From: Phycisphaerae bacterium
GTDB taxonomy: Bacteria; Planctomycetota; Phycisphaerae; Sedimentisphaerales; Anaerobacaceae
DNA: 24,193 bases
Assembly: GCA_030667885.1 (NCBI GenBank)
Contig: DAOUVA010000009.1
Location: 1-24,193 of the forward strand
Direction: 5' to 3'
Shown: one piece after another, positions 7,142 through 16,200 of the stretch
Position numbering within the stretch: position 1 is the first letter of the stretch
Layout of the letters: every line of letters starts with the position of its first letter
Position numbers and translations under genes: made by a program
Notes under the pieces: generated by a model
The model's input: the letters and a program-made list of their open reading frames with translations, nothing else
Told to the model about the DNA's origin: nothing
Database searches by the model: none

Positions 7142-8911
7142 ATGATATATACACACAAAAGAACGTTTTTATTAAGTGTGATAATCTGTATAGCAGCGCT
7201 CTACAGTGCCGCTGGTTCTACAGCCAGTGCCCAGGAACCGCAGAATACTAAAATCCTCCAACCACAGGGATTAGAACATGCGGGTATTTTCCCCTTAAAA
7301 CGGATAGAACCTAACCTGACCGGCGAAGGTGTTAAATTCGCCGTTATCTGTCGAAGCATTACCTATATCGACGATGAACCTCAGAACGACTACCGTCCTG
7401 ACGTCGAACATAACTGCTTTAATTCCAGCCGACTCTTTCTTCACGACCAGGGCCTGCCACCTGCAGGCATTTCTCCACATTCAACAGCCATCTGCTCTAT
7501 ACTGCTCGGTGAGGATCCCAACGCATTTTACCCACAGATAGGACAATTTTACTACCAGGGTATCGCACCCCAGGCCCAGGCCGACATCTACGAATTCTGG
7601 TATTTCTTAACCAATAACATCTTCGAACACTTACCGCCGGACGCAGATATTATTACAATCGACAACGGCATTCAATTTGAAGATTGGTGGACTAATGGTA
7701 TCGAATCATTGGCCGAACATTATGGTATCCCTATCGCCGCTGCAATAGGTAACGGAACCGATGCTCATGATCCTGTCCTGTATCCGGGCGCCGGGGCAAA
7801 CATCATCGGCGTTGGCGTCATCGACTCTGTAGATACAAAAGACCTCGCAACCAACCTGGAACATTTTGCATTGGCCTATCCGGAGCATTCGACTTTCGGT
7901 CCGACCCCCGATGAGCGGTGCAAACCTGACATCGTCGCTCCAGGCAATTGCTTAGCCGCAATTGAAAACAAACCCAACGTCTATGAACCAACCGGCAACT
8001 GGTCAAGCTTCTCGACGCAAATAGTAGCAGGGACAATCGGCCTGCTCGTTCAGAAAGCCAAACAGGAACCAAACTTAGGTCCCGCTATCTCGCCGGATGG
8101 CGGAAACTGCGTTATCAAAGCAATACTATTAAATTCAGCAGACAAACTGCCCTTCTGGCACAAAGGCCAACTCCAAACCGACGATGACCACACCGTCCCT
8201 CTTGACTATATTCAAGGGGCCGGCATGCTAAATGCAGTCGGAGCCTACAGGCATTTAACGTCCGGGCCAAATGAGCCCGGTGATGTTTCAACAACCGGAT
8301 GGGACTTAAACCAACTCTATAGCAGCTCAGGGCTGGAAAATGTTTACAAAATCACATTAGCCGAACCTGCCGACAAATTTATCACAACCACTCTCGTATG
8401 GAACAAACACTTCGACAGAACCTATCCCTTCGAACCGGCCCCTGAAAAAGACAGCAATCTTCGCCTCGAAGTCTGGGCGGTTGACCCAAACAATCCCGGA
8501 AACGACTATCTGCTTGACTATAGTGACAGCAATGTTGACAATGTTGAGCACATCTATATTCCTGCAGATCCCAACTATTCAAACTACGAAATTATTTTGT
8601 CTATGAACGAAAATGACGACCCAAGAGAAATAGCCATAGCACAGAGCTACAGCCTGGCATGGAACATAAGTGACAAACCAGACAACGACAGCATCTTTTG
8701 GTATGACCTTAATGCAGATGGTATTGTTAACGGGGCAGATTTTGCTATCCTGCTCAATAATATCTTAAACAGCACAAATTCACCAAATAATTATCTACTC
8801 GGTGACATTAATGCCGACGGCGCAATAGACATCAAAGATTTCAACGCCCTCATAGAACACAAAGATCGTCAGGCCGATTGGTATATAAGACCAGAAGATA
8901 AGCCAAAATAA
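7142..8911 (+). CDS. Secreted S8-like protein with altered catalytic Asp and C-terminal dockerin
   Basis: 589 aa with a signal peptide (about 1-30, ASA|QEP). A subtilase fold is seen from about 60 to 305: the AVI strand that normally ends in Asp-Thr-Gly reads AVICRS, so the catalytic Asp position is Cys70. His113 (PHSTAI), Asn204 (AAIGNGT) and Ser289 (WSSFSTQIVAG) occupy the other three catalytic positions, and KPDIVAPG (261-268) is intact. The GHGTH and GTSMAxP signatures are both degraded. A beta-rich region follows, then a two-repeat dockerin-like tail (about 520-575: DLNADGIVNGADF and DINADGAIDIKDF). GGAG at 7131-7134 serves the ATG. The next gene starts 17 bases downstream and also ends in a dockerin. 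It is probably an inactive or unusual protease that binds peptides or partners; activity cannot be excluded. Confidence 0.8.
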   Translation: MIYTHKRTFLLSVIICIAALYSAAGSTASAQEPQNTKILQPQGLEHAGIFPLKRIEPNLTGEGVKFAVICRSITYIDDEPQNDYRPDVEHNCFNSSRLFLHDQGLPPAGISPHSTAICSILLGEDPNAFYPQIGQFYYQGIAPQAQADIYEFWYFLTNNIFEHLPPDADIITIDNGIQFEDWWTNGIESLAEHYGIPIAAAIGNGTDAHDPVLYPGAGANIIGVGVIDSVDTKDLATNLEHFALAYPEHSTFGPTPDERCKPDIVAPGNCLAAIENKPNVYEPTGNWSSFSTQIVAGTIGLLVQKAKQEPNLGPAISPDGGNCVIKAILLNSADKLPFWHKGQLQTDDDHTVPLDYIQGAGMLNAVGAYRHLTSGPNEPGDVSTTGWDLNQLYSSSGLENVYKITLAEPADKFITTTLVWNKHFDRTYPFEPAPEKDSNLRLEVWAVDPNNPGNDYLLDYSDSNVDNVEHIYIPADPNYSNYEIILSMNENDDPREIAIAQSYSLAWNISDKPDNDSIFWYDLNADGIVNGADFAILLNNILNSTNSPNNYLLGDINADGAIDIKDFNALIEHKDRQADWYIRPEDKPK

Positions 8912-8928
8912 CTAACGTACAACAAACA

Positions 8929-10395
8929 ATGACATTCAACTTTGACACGAGAGTATTTGTTAAGGAGGGATGGAGAATCAAGAAAACATTTTCAGTCAAG
9001 TTTGTTTTTGCCTTCCTTTTTCTGGCAGCATTTTCATCGACAGGTTTTGCTCAGGAGCCCTGGAAATTTATTGTTACCTGCGACAGCCGCGGCTCTAACA
9101 ATGGAATCAATCAGGTTATCCTTAGTGAGCTTGTTACCGAGATTAAAAGCCAGGGTGTCGATTTTGTTATGTTTTCCGGCGACCTTGCTACCGGCTCTTC
9201 AGTAAGGGACCCGGCCATATTCGAAGCTCAGCTCAGGGTCTGGGTGGAAATAATGAAACCTGTTTACGATGCTAACATCCCAGTATATGTCTGCCGCGGC
9301 AATCACGAGCTTGGTGATGTCTGGGGCAACTATCCTCATCCAGGTACAAGTCCCGATCCAAATGATAATAACATGCTGCGCTGGCTTAACGTCTTCGGCA
9401 ATGACTCTTATCCCAAACAAAAACTGCCCGAGAACGGCCCTGCAGATGAGAAGTTTACGACGTACTCTGTTACACACAAAAATACTTTTATTGCCATGCT
9501 TGATAACTATGCCGGTACCCGTCATGATTTTCACCATAAGGTCAAACAGGAGTGGCTGGACGACCAATTGGCTGCAAATACCAAACCGCACATCTTCCTC
9601 GCAGGCCACGAACAGGCTTTCAGGGCTTTGCATTCCGATTGTCTCGACTATTTTCCCACCCAGCGAGATGCGTTTTGGGCCGCAATCAAAAACTCAGGCG
9701 GGCGAACATACTTTTGTGGACACGACCACTTTTATGACCACGCAAGAGTTGATGATGGTGACGGCAATCCGAACAACGACATTCACCAATACATTATTGG
9801 AACCGCTGGTGCTCCCCCATATACATGGTCGCCGCCCTACGCCGGCAATAACAGCATTTACACTGTCAAACAACAGCATCATGCCAAAAGCTATGGTTAT
9901 GTCCTGGTCGAAATTGACGGGCTTAATGTCAAACTGATCTGGACACAACGCCATTCCAACAATTTGACCATTCCGGGCATCTACGAGCCAAACGAAGTAT
10001 GGAGTTATACCGTTACTCCGAAACCCATTGTGCTCTCCCCGAACGGCAGCGAAAATCTCTCAGCAGCAGGTAACTATACGATAAGCTGGAAAACAATCGA
10101 AGGCACTACAACTGACTACGTGATAATCGAATATTCACTCGATAACGGTCAAACCTGGCAGGAGATAAGCTTCTCGCCTAATACCGGCTGGTACGAGTGG
10201 GACTCGCTTCCACGTATCAACTCAAATGAATGTCTGATTCGCATTAGTGACTTAAATGATACACTCATTACTGATACAAGCGACAATGTCTTTGCAATAT
10301 CCAAATGCCGGACAAAACTCAAGGCCGATTTGAACGGCGATTGCAATGTTGATATTCTTGACTTTGCCATATTAGCCGATTACTGGCTCAAGTAA
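8929..10395 (+). CDS. Secreted calcineurin-like metallophosphoesterase with dockerin tail
   Basis: 488 aa from the only in-frame ATG. Metallophosphoesterase motifs in order: Asp52 (CDSRG), GD at 84-85 (FSGDLA), GNHE at 124-127, GHE with His227, and GHDH (264-267), so all metal-binding positions are present with Arg in place of the usual His in the first motif. An Ig/Fn3-like domain follows (about 362-460, LSPNGSE...). A single planctomycete dockerin repeat ends the protein (about 465-488, DLNGDCNVDILDFAILADYW). The start is doubtful: the ATG at 8929 has no Shine-Dalgarno site and adds 16 residues before a typical KKTF... signal peptide, while a strong AAGGAGGG (8962-8969) points to the ATC codon at 8977. 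The gene forms a pair with the upstream S8-like protein (17-base gap). Substrate unknown. Confidence 0.88.
   Translation: MTFNFDTRVFVKEGWRIKKTFSVKFVFAFLFLAAFSSTGFAQEPWKFIVTCDSRGSNNGINQVILSELVTEIKSQGVDFVMFSGDLATGSSVRDPAIFEAQLRVWVEIMKPVYDANIPVYVCRGNHELGDVWGNYPHPGTSPDPNDNNMLRWLNVFGNDSYPKQKLPENGPADEKFTTYSVTHKNTFIAMLDNYAGTRHDFHHKVKQEWLDDQLAANTKPHIFLAGHEQAFRALHSDCLDYFPTQRDAFWAAIKNSGGRTYFCGHDHFYDHARVDDGDGNPNNDIHQYIIGTAGAPPYTWSPPYAGNNSIYTVKQQHHAKSYGYVLVEIDGLNVKLIWTQRHSNNLTIPGIYEPNEVWSYTVTPKPIVLSPNGSENLSAAGNYTISWKTIEGTTTDYVIIEYSLDNGQTWQEISFSPNTGWYEWDSLPRINSNECLIRISDLNDTLITDTSDNVFAISKCRTKLKADLNGDCNVDILDFAILADYWLK
8962..8979 (+). promoter_or_regulatory. Strong Shine-Dalgarno before an in-frame ATC (possible true start)
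   Basis: AAGGAGGG (8962-8969) is followed after 7 bases by ATC (8977-8979), which in frame opens the signal peptide I-K-K-T-F-S-V-K. No ATG, GTG or TTG lies at a suitable distance in this frame. The ATG at 8970 is out of frame. Confidence 0.5.
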
Positions 10396-10467
10396 GCAAA
10401 TCCAATCTTAAATTCTTCTTTCAATTTTCCAGCATTTCTGATAAAAAACTATTCGAAGAACAATATT

Positions 10468-11754
10468 ATGAAACTGATTGTAAAAAAATCACGGTTAAAA
10501 GGAACGGTGCTGATACCAGGCTCCAAGTCGCACACTATTCGTGCCGTCGCAATCGCCTCATTAGCCGCAGGTGAAAGCCTAATCCATAATCCACTGGATT
10601 CAAGCGATACAAAGGCCGCGGTGGTGTGCTATCGAGCCTTAGGCGCTGAGATTAACACATCTGACCCCAGGCTTTGGAAGGTAACAGGCACAGGTGGTGC
10701 AATTACACCGCCGCCTGAAATCATTGACGTGGGCAATTCCGGCACAACCCTGCGTATAGCAATGGGATCGGCTTCGCTGGCCCAGGCCGGCCAAACCATA
10801 TCTTTCACCGGCGATGAACAAATTCAAACCCGCCCTGTCGGGCCGTTAATAGTTGCTCTCGGTGAACTTGGCGCTAAATGCACAAGCCTTAAAAACAACG
10901 GCAAAGTTCCTGTTGAAATAACGGGAAAACTGACAGGTGGAAAAACCGCCATTGCCGCGACCACAAGTCAATATCTCTCCAGCTTGCTCTTGTGCGCACC
11001 CTTGGCGTCCGAAGACTCCCAAATTGACGTTACCCTGCTAAATGAACCGGGTTATGTACAAATGACACTTGACTGGCTCGACAAACAGCAGATTGAATAC
11101 GATAATCAACAGATGCGCACATTCAAAATCAAAGGCAATCAAAGCTACAAGGCTTTCGATGCCACAATCCCCGCCGACTTTTCCAGTGCCACGTTCTTTC
11201 TTTGCGCTGCCGCAATATCAGCAGAGCAGGTAACACTGCTCGGGCTGGATTTTACAGATAGTCAGCCCGACAAAGCAGTGGTTGACTACCTAAAAGCAAT
11301 GGGTGCCGATATTACTATTGGCCCGAATTCAGTAACAGTTAAAGCTGCGAAACTCAAAGGCGCCGAGCTTGATATGAACAAGACCCCCGATGCACTGCCC
11401 GCTATGGCTGTTACCGCTGCTTTTGCCAAAGGGACAACCAAACTCCTGAACGTCCCCCAGGCACGCAGCAAAGAGACCGACCGAATCAAATGCATGGCCG
11501 AAGAGTTGAAAAAAATGGACATAAATGTTGAAGAATTGCCGGATGGCCTTATAATAGGCCCCAGTCAGCCCAAACCCGCTGAACTGCACGGCTGGGCTGA
11601 CCACCGAATCGTAATGGCATTGTCACTGGCGGGCATGAACCTGGATGCTCAATGCTCCATAGATACCGCCGAGGCAATCAGCGTTACGTTTCCCGGTTAT
11701 GTGGAATTGATGAAGGATCTCGGTGCAAATATGGAAGTACTAAACTGTGAGTAG
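10468..11754 (+). CDS. aroA: 3-phosphoshikimate 1-carboxyvinyltransferase (EPSP synthase)
   Basis: Sixth step of the shikimate pathway: PEP plus shikimate-3-phosphate to EPSP, cytosolic. 428 aa, the usual length. Visible motifs: GSKSHTIRA near the N terminus (substrate Lys, Ser, Arg), GNSGTTLR (PEP-site loop with Gly retained), DEQIQTRPVG (Arg), TSQYLSSLL (Ser and Gln for shikimate phosphate), TPDALPAMA (catalytic Asp), ARSKETDRIK (Glu and Arg), WADHRIVMALSLAG (Arg) and the closing TFPGY. All key residues seem present, so the enzyme should be active. No Shine-Dalgarno site is obvious. It starts 72 bases after the phosphoesterase gene, with no terminator in between, and 66 bases before aroC, with which it likely forms an operon. 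Confidence 0.96.
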   Translation: MKLIVKKSRLKGTVLIPGSKSHTIRAVAIASLAAGESLIHNPLDSSDTKAAVVCYRALGAEINTSDPRLWKVTGTGGAITPPPEIIDVGNSGTTLRIAMGSASLAQAGQTISFTGDEQIQTRPVGPLIVALGELGAKCTSLKNNGKVPVEITGKLTGGKTAIAATTSQYLSSLLLCAPLASEDSQIDVTLLNEPGYVQMTLDWLDKQQIEYDNQQMRTFKIKGNQSYKAFDATIPADFSSATFFLCAAAISAEQVTLLGLDFTDSQPDKAVVDYLKAMGADITIGPNSVTVKAAKLKGAELDMNKTPDALPAMAVTAAFAKGTTKLLNVPQARSKETDRIKCMAEELKKMDINVEELPDGLIIGPSQPKPAELHGWADHRIVMALSLAGMNLDAQCSIDTAEAISVTFPGYVELMKDLGANMEVLNCE

Positions 11755-11820
11755 TGCACCTTAATCCGGATGAATATCAAAATATAAACTACAAATGGTT
11801 AATTTCAGGAGAATAAGTAA

Positions 11821-13143
11821 ATGATTGGTTGTCACATTGGACGAATGTTTCAGGTAACAGTGGCCGGAGGTTCTTACCAGGAAGGCCTGAGCTCTGTTTT
11901 GCATGGCGTACCAACCGGTATGTTACTGACCGAACAGGAAATATACGGCGACCTGCTTCTTAGGAAGCCCGGAGCCGACGAATTGAGCAGCCCCCGAAAA
12001 GAGCCGGACCTTCCGATTATCTATTCCGGCATAAATGTAGCGGACACTATCGAGGGTGCCGGAAATAAAAATCACACCAACGGTACACCTTTGGCTATTC
12101 TTATTCCCAACCTGGACCGTCATTTCATTCACATCAAGCAATATCAGGACACGAATCGCACACCGCGCCCGGGCCATGCATCCTATGCTTCCTTCAAAAA
12201 GTACGGCCCGGATGACGATGCCATTGGCGCAGGTATTTTCAGCGGACGTTACACCTCGACCATCGTGGCCGCCGGATACGTCGCTAAAAAAGTCCTGAAG
12301 AAATGCGGTATCGAAGTGTTTTCCTATGTAAAGGAAATAGCCGGCGTCCGATGCCCCGACGTCGACGCCGACAAGGCCTTTCAATACACCAATGATTACA
12401 AAAAAATGCGCCATGACCTCGACCCGTTTTATCAGGAGGTTTATGTCAAAGGCCGCATAAATATGGATATGAGATTTCTGGAAAAAACCAGAATATTAGC
12501 CGAGATTGAGCAGGAAATCGATGCTATTCGTGATAAGGCCCCGAATATCTCAGCCTCTGCCGTACGGGACAAATACAATGTGCATCCGATAGTAAACTGC
12601 CCTGATACAGATGCCGCTCAGGAAATGGTCGATGCCTGTAACCGCATCGCAGCCACAGGTGATTCGGCAGGCGGCGTAGTTGAAGTGGTCGTAACCGGTG
12701 CCCCGGCAGGTCTCGGAGAACCCGTTTTTGATAAACTCGACGCAGAACTGGGAAGAATGCTCGGCATCGGTGCCGTCAAAGGAGTCGAGGTTGGAGCCGG
12801 CTTTGCCGTCAAAGATATGACCGGCTATGAGAATAACGACCAGATGCACTCTGAAAACGGCAAAGTTATATTTGACTCAAACAACGCCGGCGGCATTACA
12901 GGCGGACTTTCTACAGGCCAGCCAATCGTGGTTAAACTTGCCGTTAAGCCTACACCCACTATTGACAAGCCCCAGAAGACAATTGACAAATATACACTGG
13001 AAAACATGGATCTGGCTGCTATTACCAGGCGGGACCCAACGATTGTAGCTCGAATATGGCCGGTCGCAGAAAACTACACCGCTATGGTGATACTCGACCA
13101 CTTGTTTGCACACTACGGCTACCAAATGTTAAAGGGAAAATGA
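11821..13143 (+). CDS. aroC: Divergent chorismate synthase
   Basis: Last shikimate step, FMN-dependent anti-1,4-elimination of phosphate from EPSP to give chorismate. 440 aa, longer than the usual 350-400. Family features: N-terminal IGRMFQVT, RKPGADELSSPRKEPD (48-63), RPGHASY with His119, GIFSGRYTSTIVAAG (139-152, fits the second family signature), VTGAPAGLGEPVFDKLDA (291-308), SNNAGGITGGLSTGQP (353-368) and RRDP with Asp405. The first signature, normally GESHG with the His thought to protonate reduced flavin, reads GGSYQEG, so this position is Tyr19. About 60 extra residues, mostly helical, lie around 195-255. AGGAG (11807-11811) is 9 bases from the ATG. It is downstream of aroA, which supports the pathway role; a side-activity paralogue is possible. 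Confidence 0.87.
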   Translation: MIGCHIGRMFQVTVAGGSYQEGLSSVLHGVPTGMLLTEQEIYGDLLLRKPGADELSSPRKEPDLPIIYSGINVADTIEGAGNKNHTNGTPLAILIPNLDRHFIHIKQYQDTNRTPRPGHASYASFKKYGPDDDAIGAGIFSGRYTSTIVAAGYVAKKVLKKCGIEVFSYVKEIAGVRCPDVDADKAFQYTNDYKKMRHDLDPFYQEVYVKGRINMDMRFLEKTRILAEIEQEIDAIRDKAPNISASAVRDKYNVHPIVNCPDTDAAQEMVDACNRIAATGDSAGGVVEVVVTGAPAGLGEPVFDKLDAELGRMLGIGAVKGVEVGAGFAVKDMTGYENNDQMHSENGKVIFDSNNAGGITGGLSTGQPIVVKLAVKPTPTIDKPQKTIDKYTLENMDLAAITRRDPTIVARIWPVAENYTAMVILDHLFAHYGYQMLKGK

Positions 13144-13180
13144 GAGTATCAACCTGACAAGCAGGTTTTGAAGAGAAAAT

Positions 13181-13220
13181 AAAAAACCGCACCCTGATTA
13201 ATCAGCGTGCGGTTTTTTTT
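13181..13220. terminator. Bidirectional terminator between aroC and the giant gene
   Basis: ACCGCAC/GTGCGGT stem enclosing a second palindrome CTGATTAATCAG, flanked by A6 on the left and T8 on the right (stem 13181-13192 with 13207-13218). It can end both the plus-strand aro transcript and the minus-strand giant gene whose stop is at 13246. A weaker hairpin AACCTG/CAGGTT (13151-13166) precedes it. Confidence 0.88.
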
Positions 13221-13245
13221 TATATATTATTCTACATTATTCTAC

Positions 13246-16200
13246 CTAAGGATCGGCCCTTTCTTCTGTTGACCAGGCCGTCTCATTGAGGAACTGATCG
13301 CGTGCCTTGACTCGGAAACGATGACCTTGTCCGTTTCTTCCTAACAGGACGGTATAGATCGGGCCTGCCTGCCAGCCGCTGCTAAAGCCGGAACTGGTTG
13401 TACACTCGAAGAAATACTCAACAGGGCCGCCACCGGCATCAGTGGCCACAGAAGCTGTCATCGTGGCCCCATAACCGTAAAGTGCGTTGGGATCAATCAA
13501 AATCTCCCGCGGCGTCCCATCATAACCATTCGGGTCCAGAGTCGGATCCCACGTCATTGGATCAGGCGTCGGAGCAATTAGATCCTGAGAAGCTAAAGTT
13601 CTAACAGTAACTGTCGCTGACCAATCGGTTTCGTTCTGATAAGGGGATTTATCTCTGGCTTTGACCCTGTAAGAGTATTCTGTATTGGGGTCAAGAAGAA
13701 CGTCTATATAATTCGGATCATCCTGCCAGCCGCTATCGTGCCCACCAGCAGATGTGCTCTCGAAATAATACTCCACTTCACTTTCATCAATGGAAACTGA
13801 CGATGTCATCGAAACCGAGGTCTCCGAAACAGCAAATATGGTTTCAATGTAAGGAGCAGGTGCCGGAGGTGTGCTGTCTAAGCCTGCATAGCGGACTTCA
13901 GACCACTCCGTTTCATTACCCACACCATCTCGTGCTTTTACTCTGTAGCCGTATTGGACACCGGCCGTAAGACCTCCATCGGTATATGTCGGGCTAAGCT
14001 GCCAGCCGCTGTCATTACCGCCGTCTTCACTGATATTTTCGAAGTAATACTCAACATCCCAGCCCCAGGCATCGGTAGCAATCTCAGCAGTCATCGTGAT
14101 TGATCCTGCAGAGCTTAAATAAGGCTCTGTTTCCCATTTACTTGGATTCGGCATCGGAGCGACCGTATCTTCGACAAGCCAGCAGTCAGCCAGGAATGCT
14201 ATATCCCTCATATCAACATACGTATCTGATGTCAAATCTGCTCCATTGCACCAGCCATCCCCTTCTGAACAACCATCCGCAAGCCATCTATCTGCAAGTA
14301 CCGCAAAATCACGGAAATTAATCATACCATCCAGCACAAGGTCACACAATCTGCATGGTTCCGCTCCCGGATGATGGTAGCCTATATCTACACGACCTGC
14401 GTCGGATTTTTCGTCTGTACGTGTCGTATGTCCCAACATACCAACATAGCTTGAATAATCACTGCCGGCATCAACATAGGGACTGTTCTGGCCTTGACCG
14501 GCACTGGTCTGACTTAGATAGTACCTACCAAGCGGGCCTTCGACAAATATTGGATCTGCGTCGATGTTCCCATCACCCCAGTTGATAGTACAGCCATCGT
14601 CAACCCAAACTCCAGATCGCCCATCCTTGACCCCGCTGTAAGAAATGGTAAGCATTGCGCACCGTTCGTCAAACTCGAAACCGCCTCCAACTGCAATTGC
14701 GTCACCTTTCAGGGCAAAATTGTTCCAGAAGATGCTGTTCTTAACGACACTGTTACTCTCGTATGAATTGTAAAGTCCACCGCCGTAACCGGTATTATTG
14801 GGCTCTCCGAGGACGCCCGAAGTGGCATTTCCGGCAAATGTGCAGTTGGAAATGACCGAATTGGTATACCAGTTGGCCGAGACACCACCACCATCTCTGC
14901 TGGCCCCGTTGTTGATAATCAAGTTATTGACCAATGATGCGGTATTCACATCACGCAGATACACACCACCTCCTGAAAAACCAGCTATATTGCCGCTGAT
15001 GTTACAATCCTGGATGTTGATACCACCCAACCAGCAATATAAGCCGGCACCGTTTGTGAGAATACTAGCATCATTGGGATCATTAACATCGCCAATCGCC
15101 CTGTTATTGGTAATGCTGCTGCTCAATATATTTATCAAGCCGTCAACTCCGACGAAACCACCGCCACGAAGTGCTTCATTGGAAGCAATATTGCAGTCGA
15201 CGATTGTCACATTTGATTCATCCGTATATATTCCACCACCGGAATCGGCTCGATTGTCAACAAAGTTACAGTCAACAAACACAATAGCAGCGCTGTTCTC
15301 AGCACATACTCCGCCTCCATAGCCGAGATATGGATCAAGACTATGATTAGGATCAGTAACTCCTGCCGGAAGTCCTGAAGCAATATTATCTTCAAATGTA
15401 CAATCCCTGAAAGTTACTATAGACTCAGCCGCACAATAAACACCGGCTCCGAAACTCGGTATCTCAAAGGAAACCAGGGGCTCCAGATTCCTTTCTGAAC
15501 CGGCAATTGCACCGCCAATTCCACTCATCCCGCCCTGAGTACGGTTCCCTCTGATTTCACAGTTTACAAAAGTAACATTACTTCCGATGTCACAATATGC
15601 GCCTCCGCCATATCCGGAGTACCATCGGTAATCGCCGAAATAAGAGACCATGTTGACATCATAAATAGTCGCGTAGTAAAATGCATCGTCCCAATCCCAG
15701 ACTTCCCACAATTGTTCGGCAAACTCGATGAGAGAACTATCCGGGTCATAATTAATTGCATTAGACCGGCTCCAGTTTCCTCCGTAGTTAGCGTAGCCTT
15801 CATTTTCACCGCCGCCGTCGCCGCCGTTGCCGCCGTTGCCGCCGAGGGCTGTATTGTTTTCGATTATGCAGTTTATAAACTTGGGACTGCTGTCCGGACC
15901 GCACCATATAGCTCCGCCGTGCGCCCAGCCGCTCCAGCCGCCTCGGCCTGCATTGAGAATCGGATCGTCCCCTTCAGCACCTACGCCGTTGCCGCCGTTA
16001 CCTGCCTCAAGGTAATTGTTTCTTATTATGCAGTTTTTGATAATGGGACTCGCTCCATTTTCGATGTGGATTGCAGCACCTTCGAAACTGCCGCCGTCCT
16101 CACCGTTAGGATGATTTGCATCCCTGTCACCATCGTCACCGTCCTCAATAAGGCCACCGCAGTTCTGTATCGTTATGCCGTTAAGGACCGTCCTGGAATC

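Noticed and set aside
9269..9937. 222-codon plus-strand ORF inside the phosphoesterase gene
   Set aside because: Wrong-frame shadow of a gene with complete metallophosphoesterase motifs.
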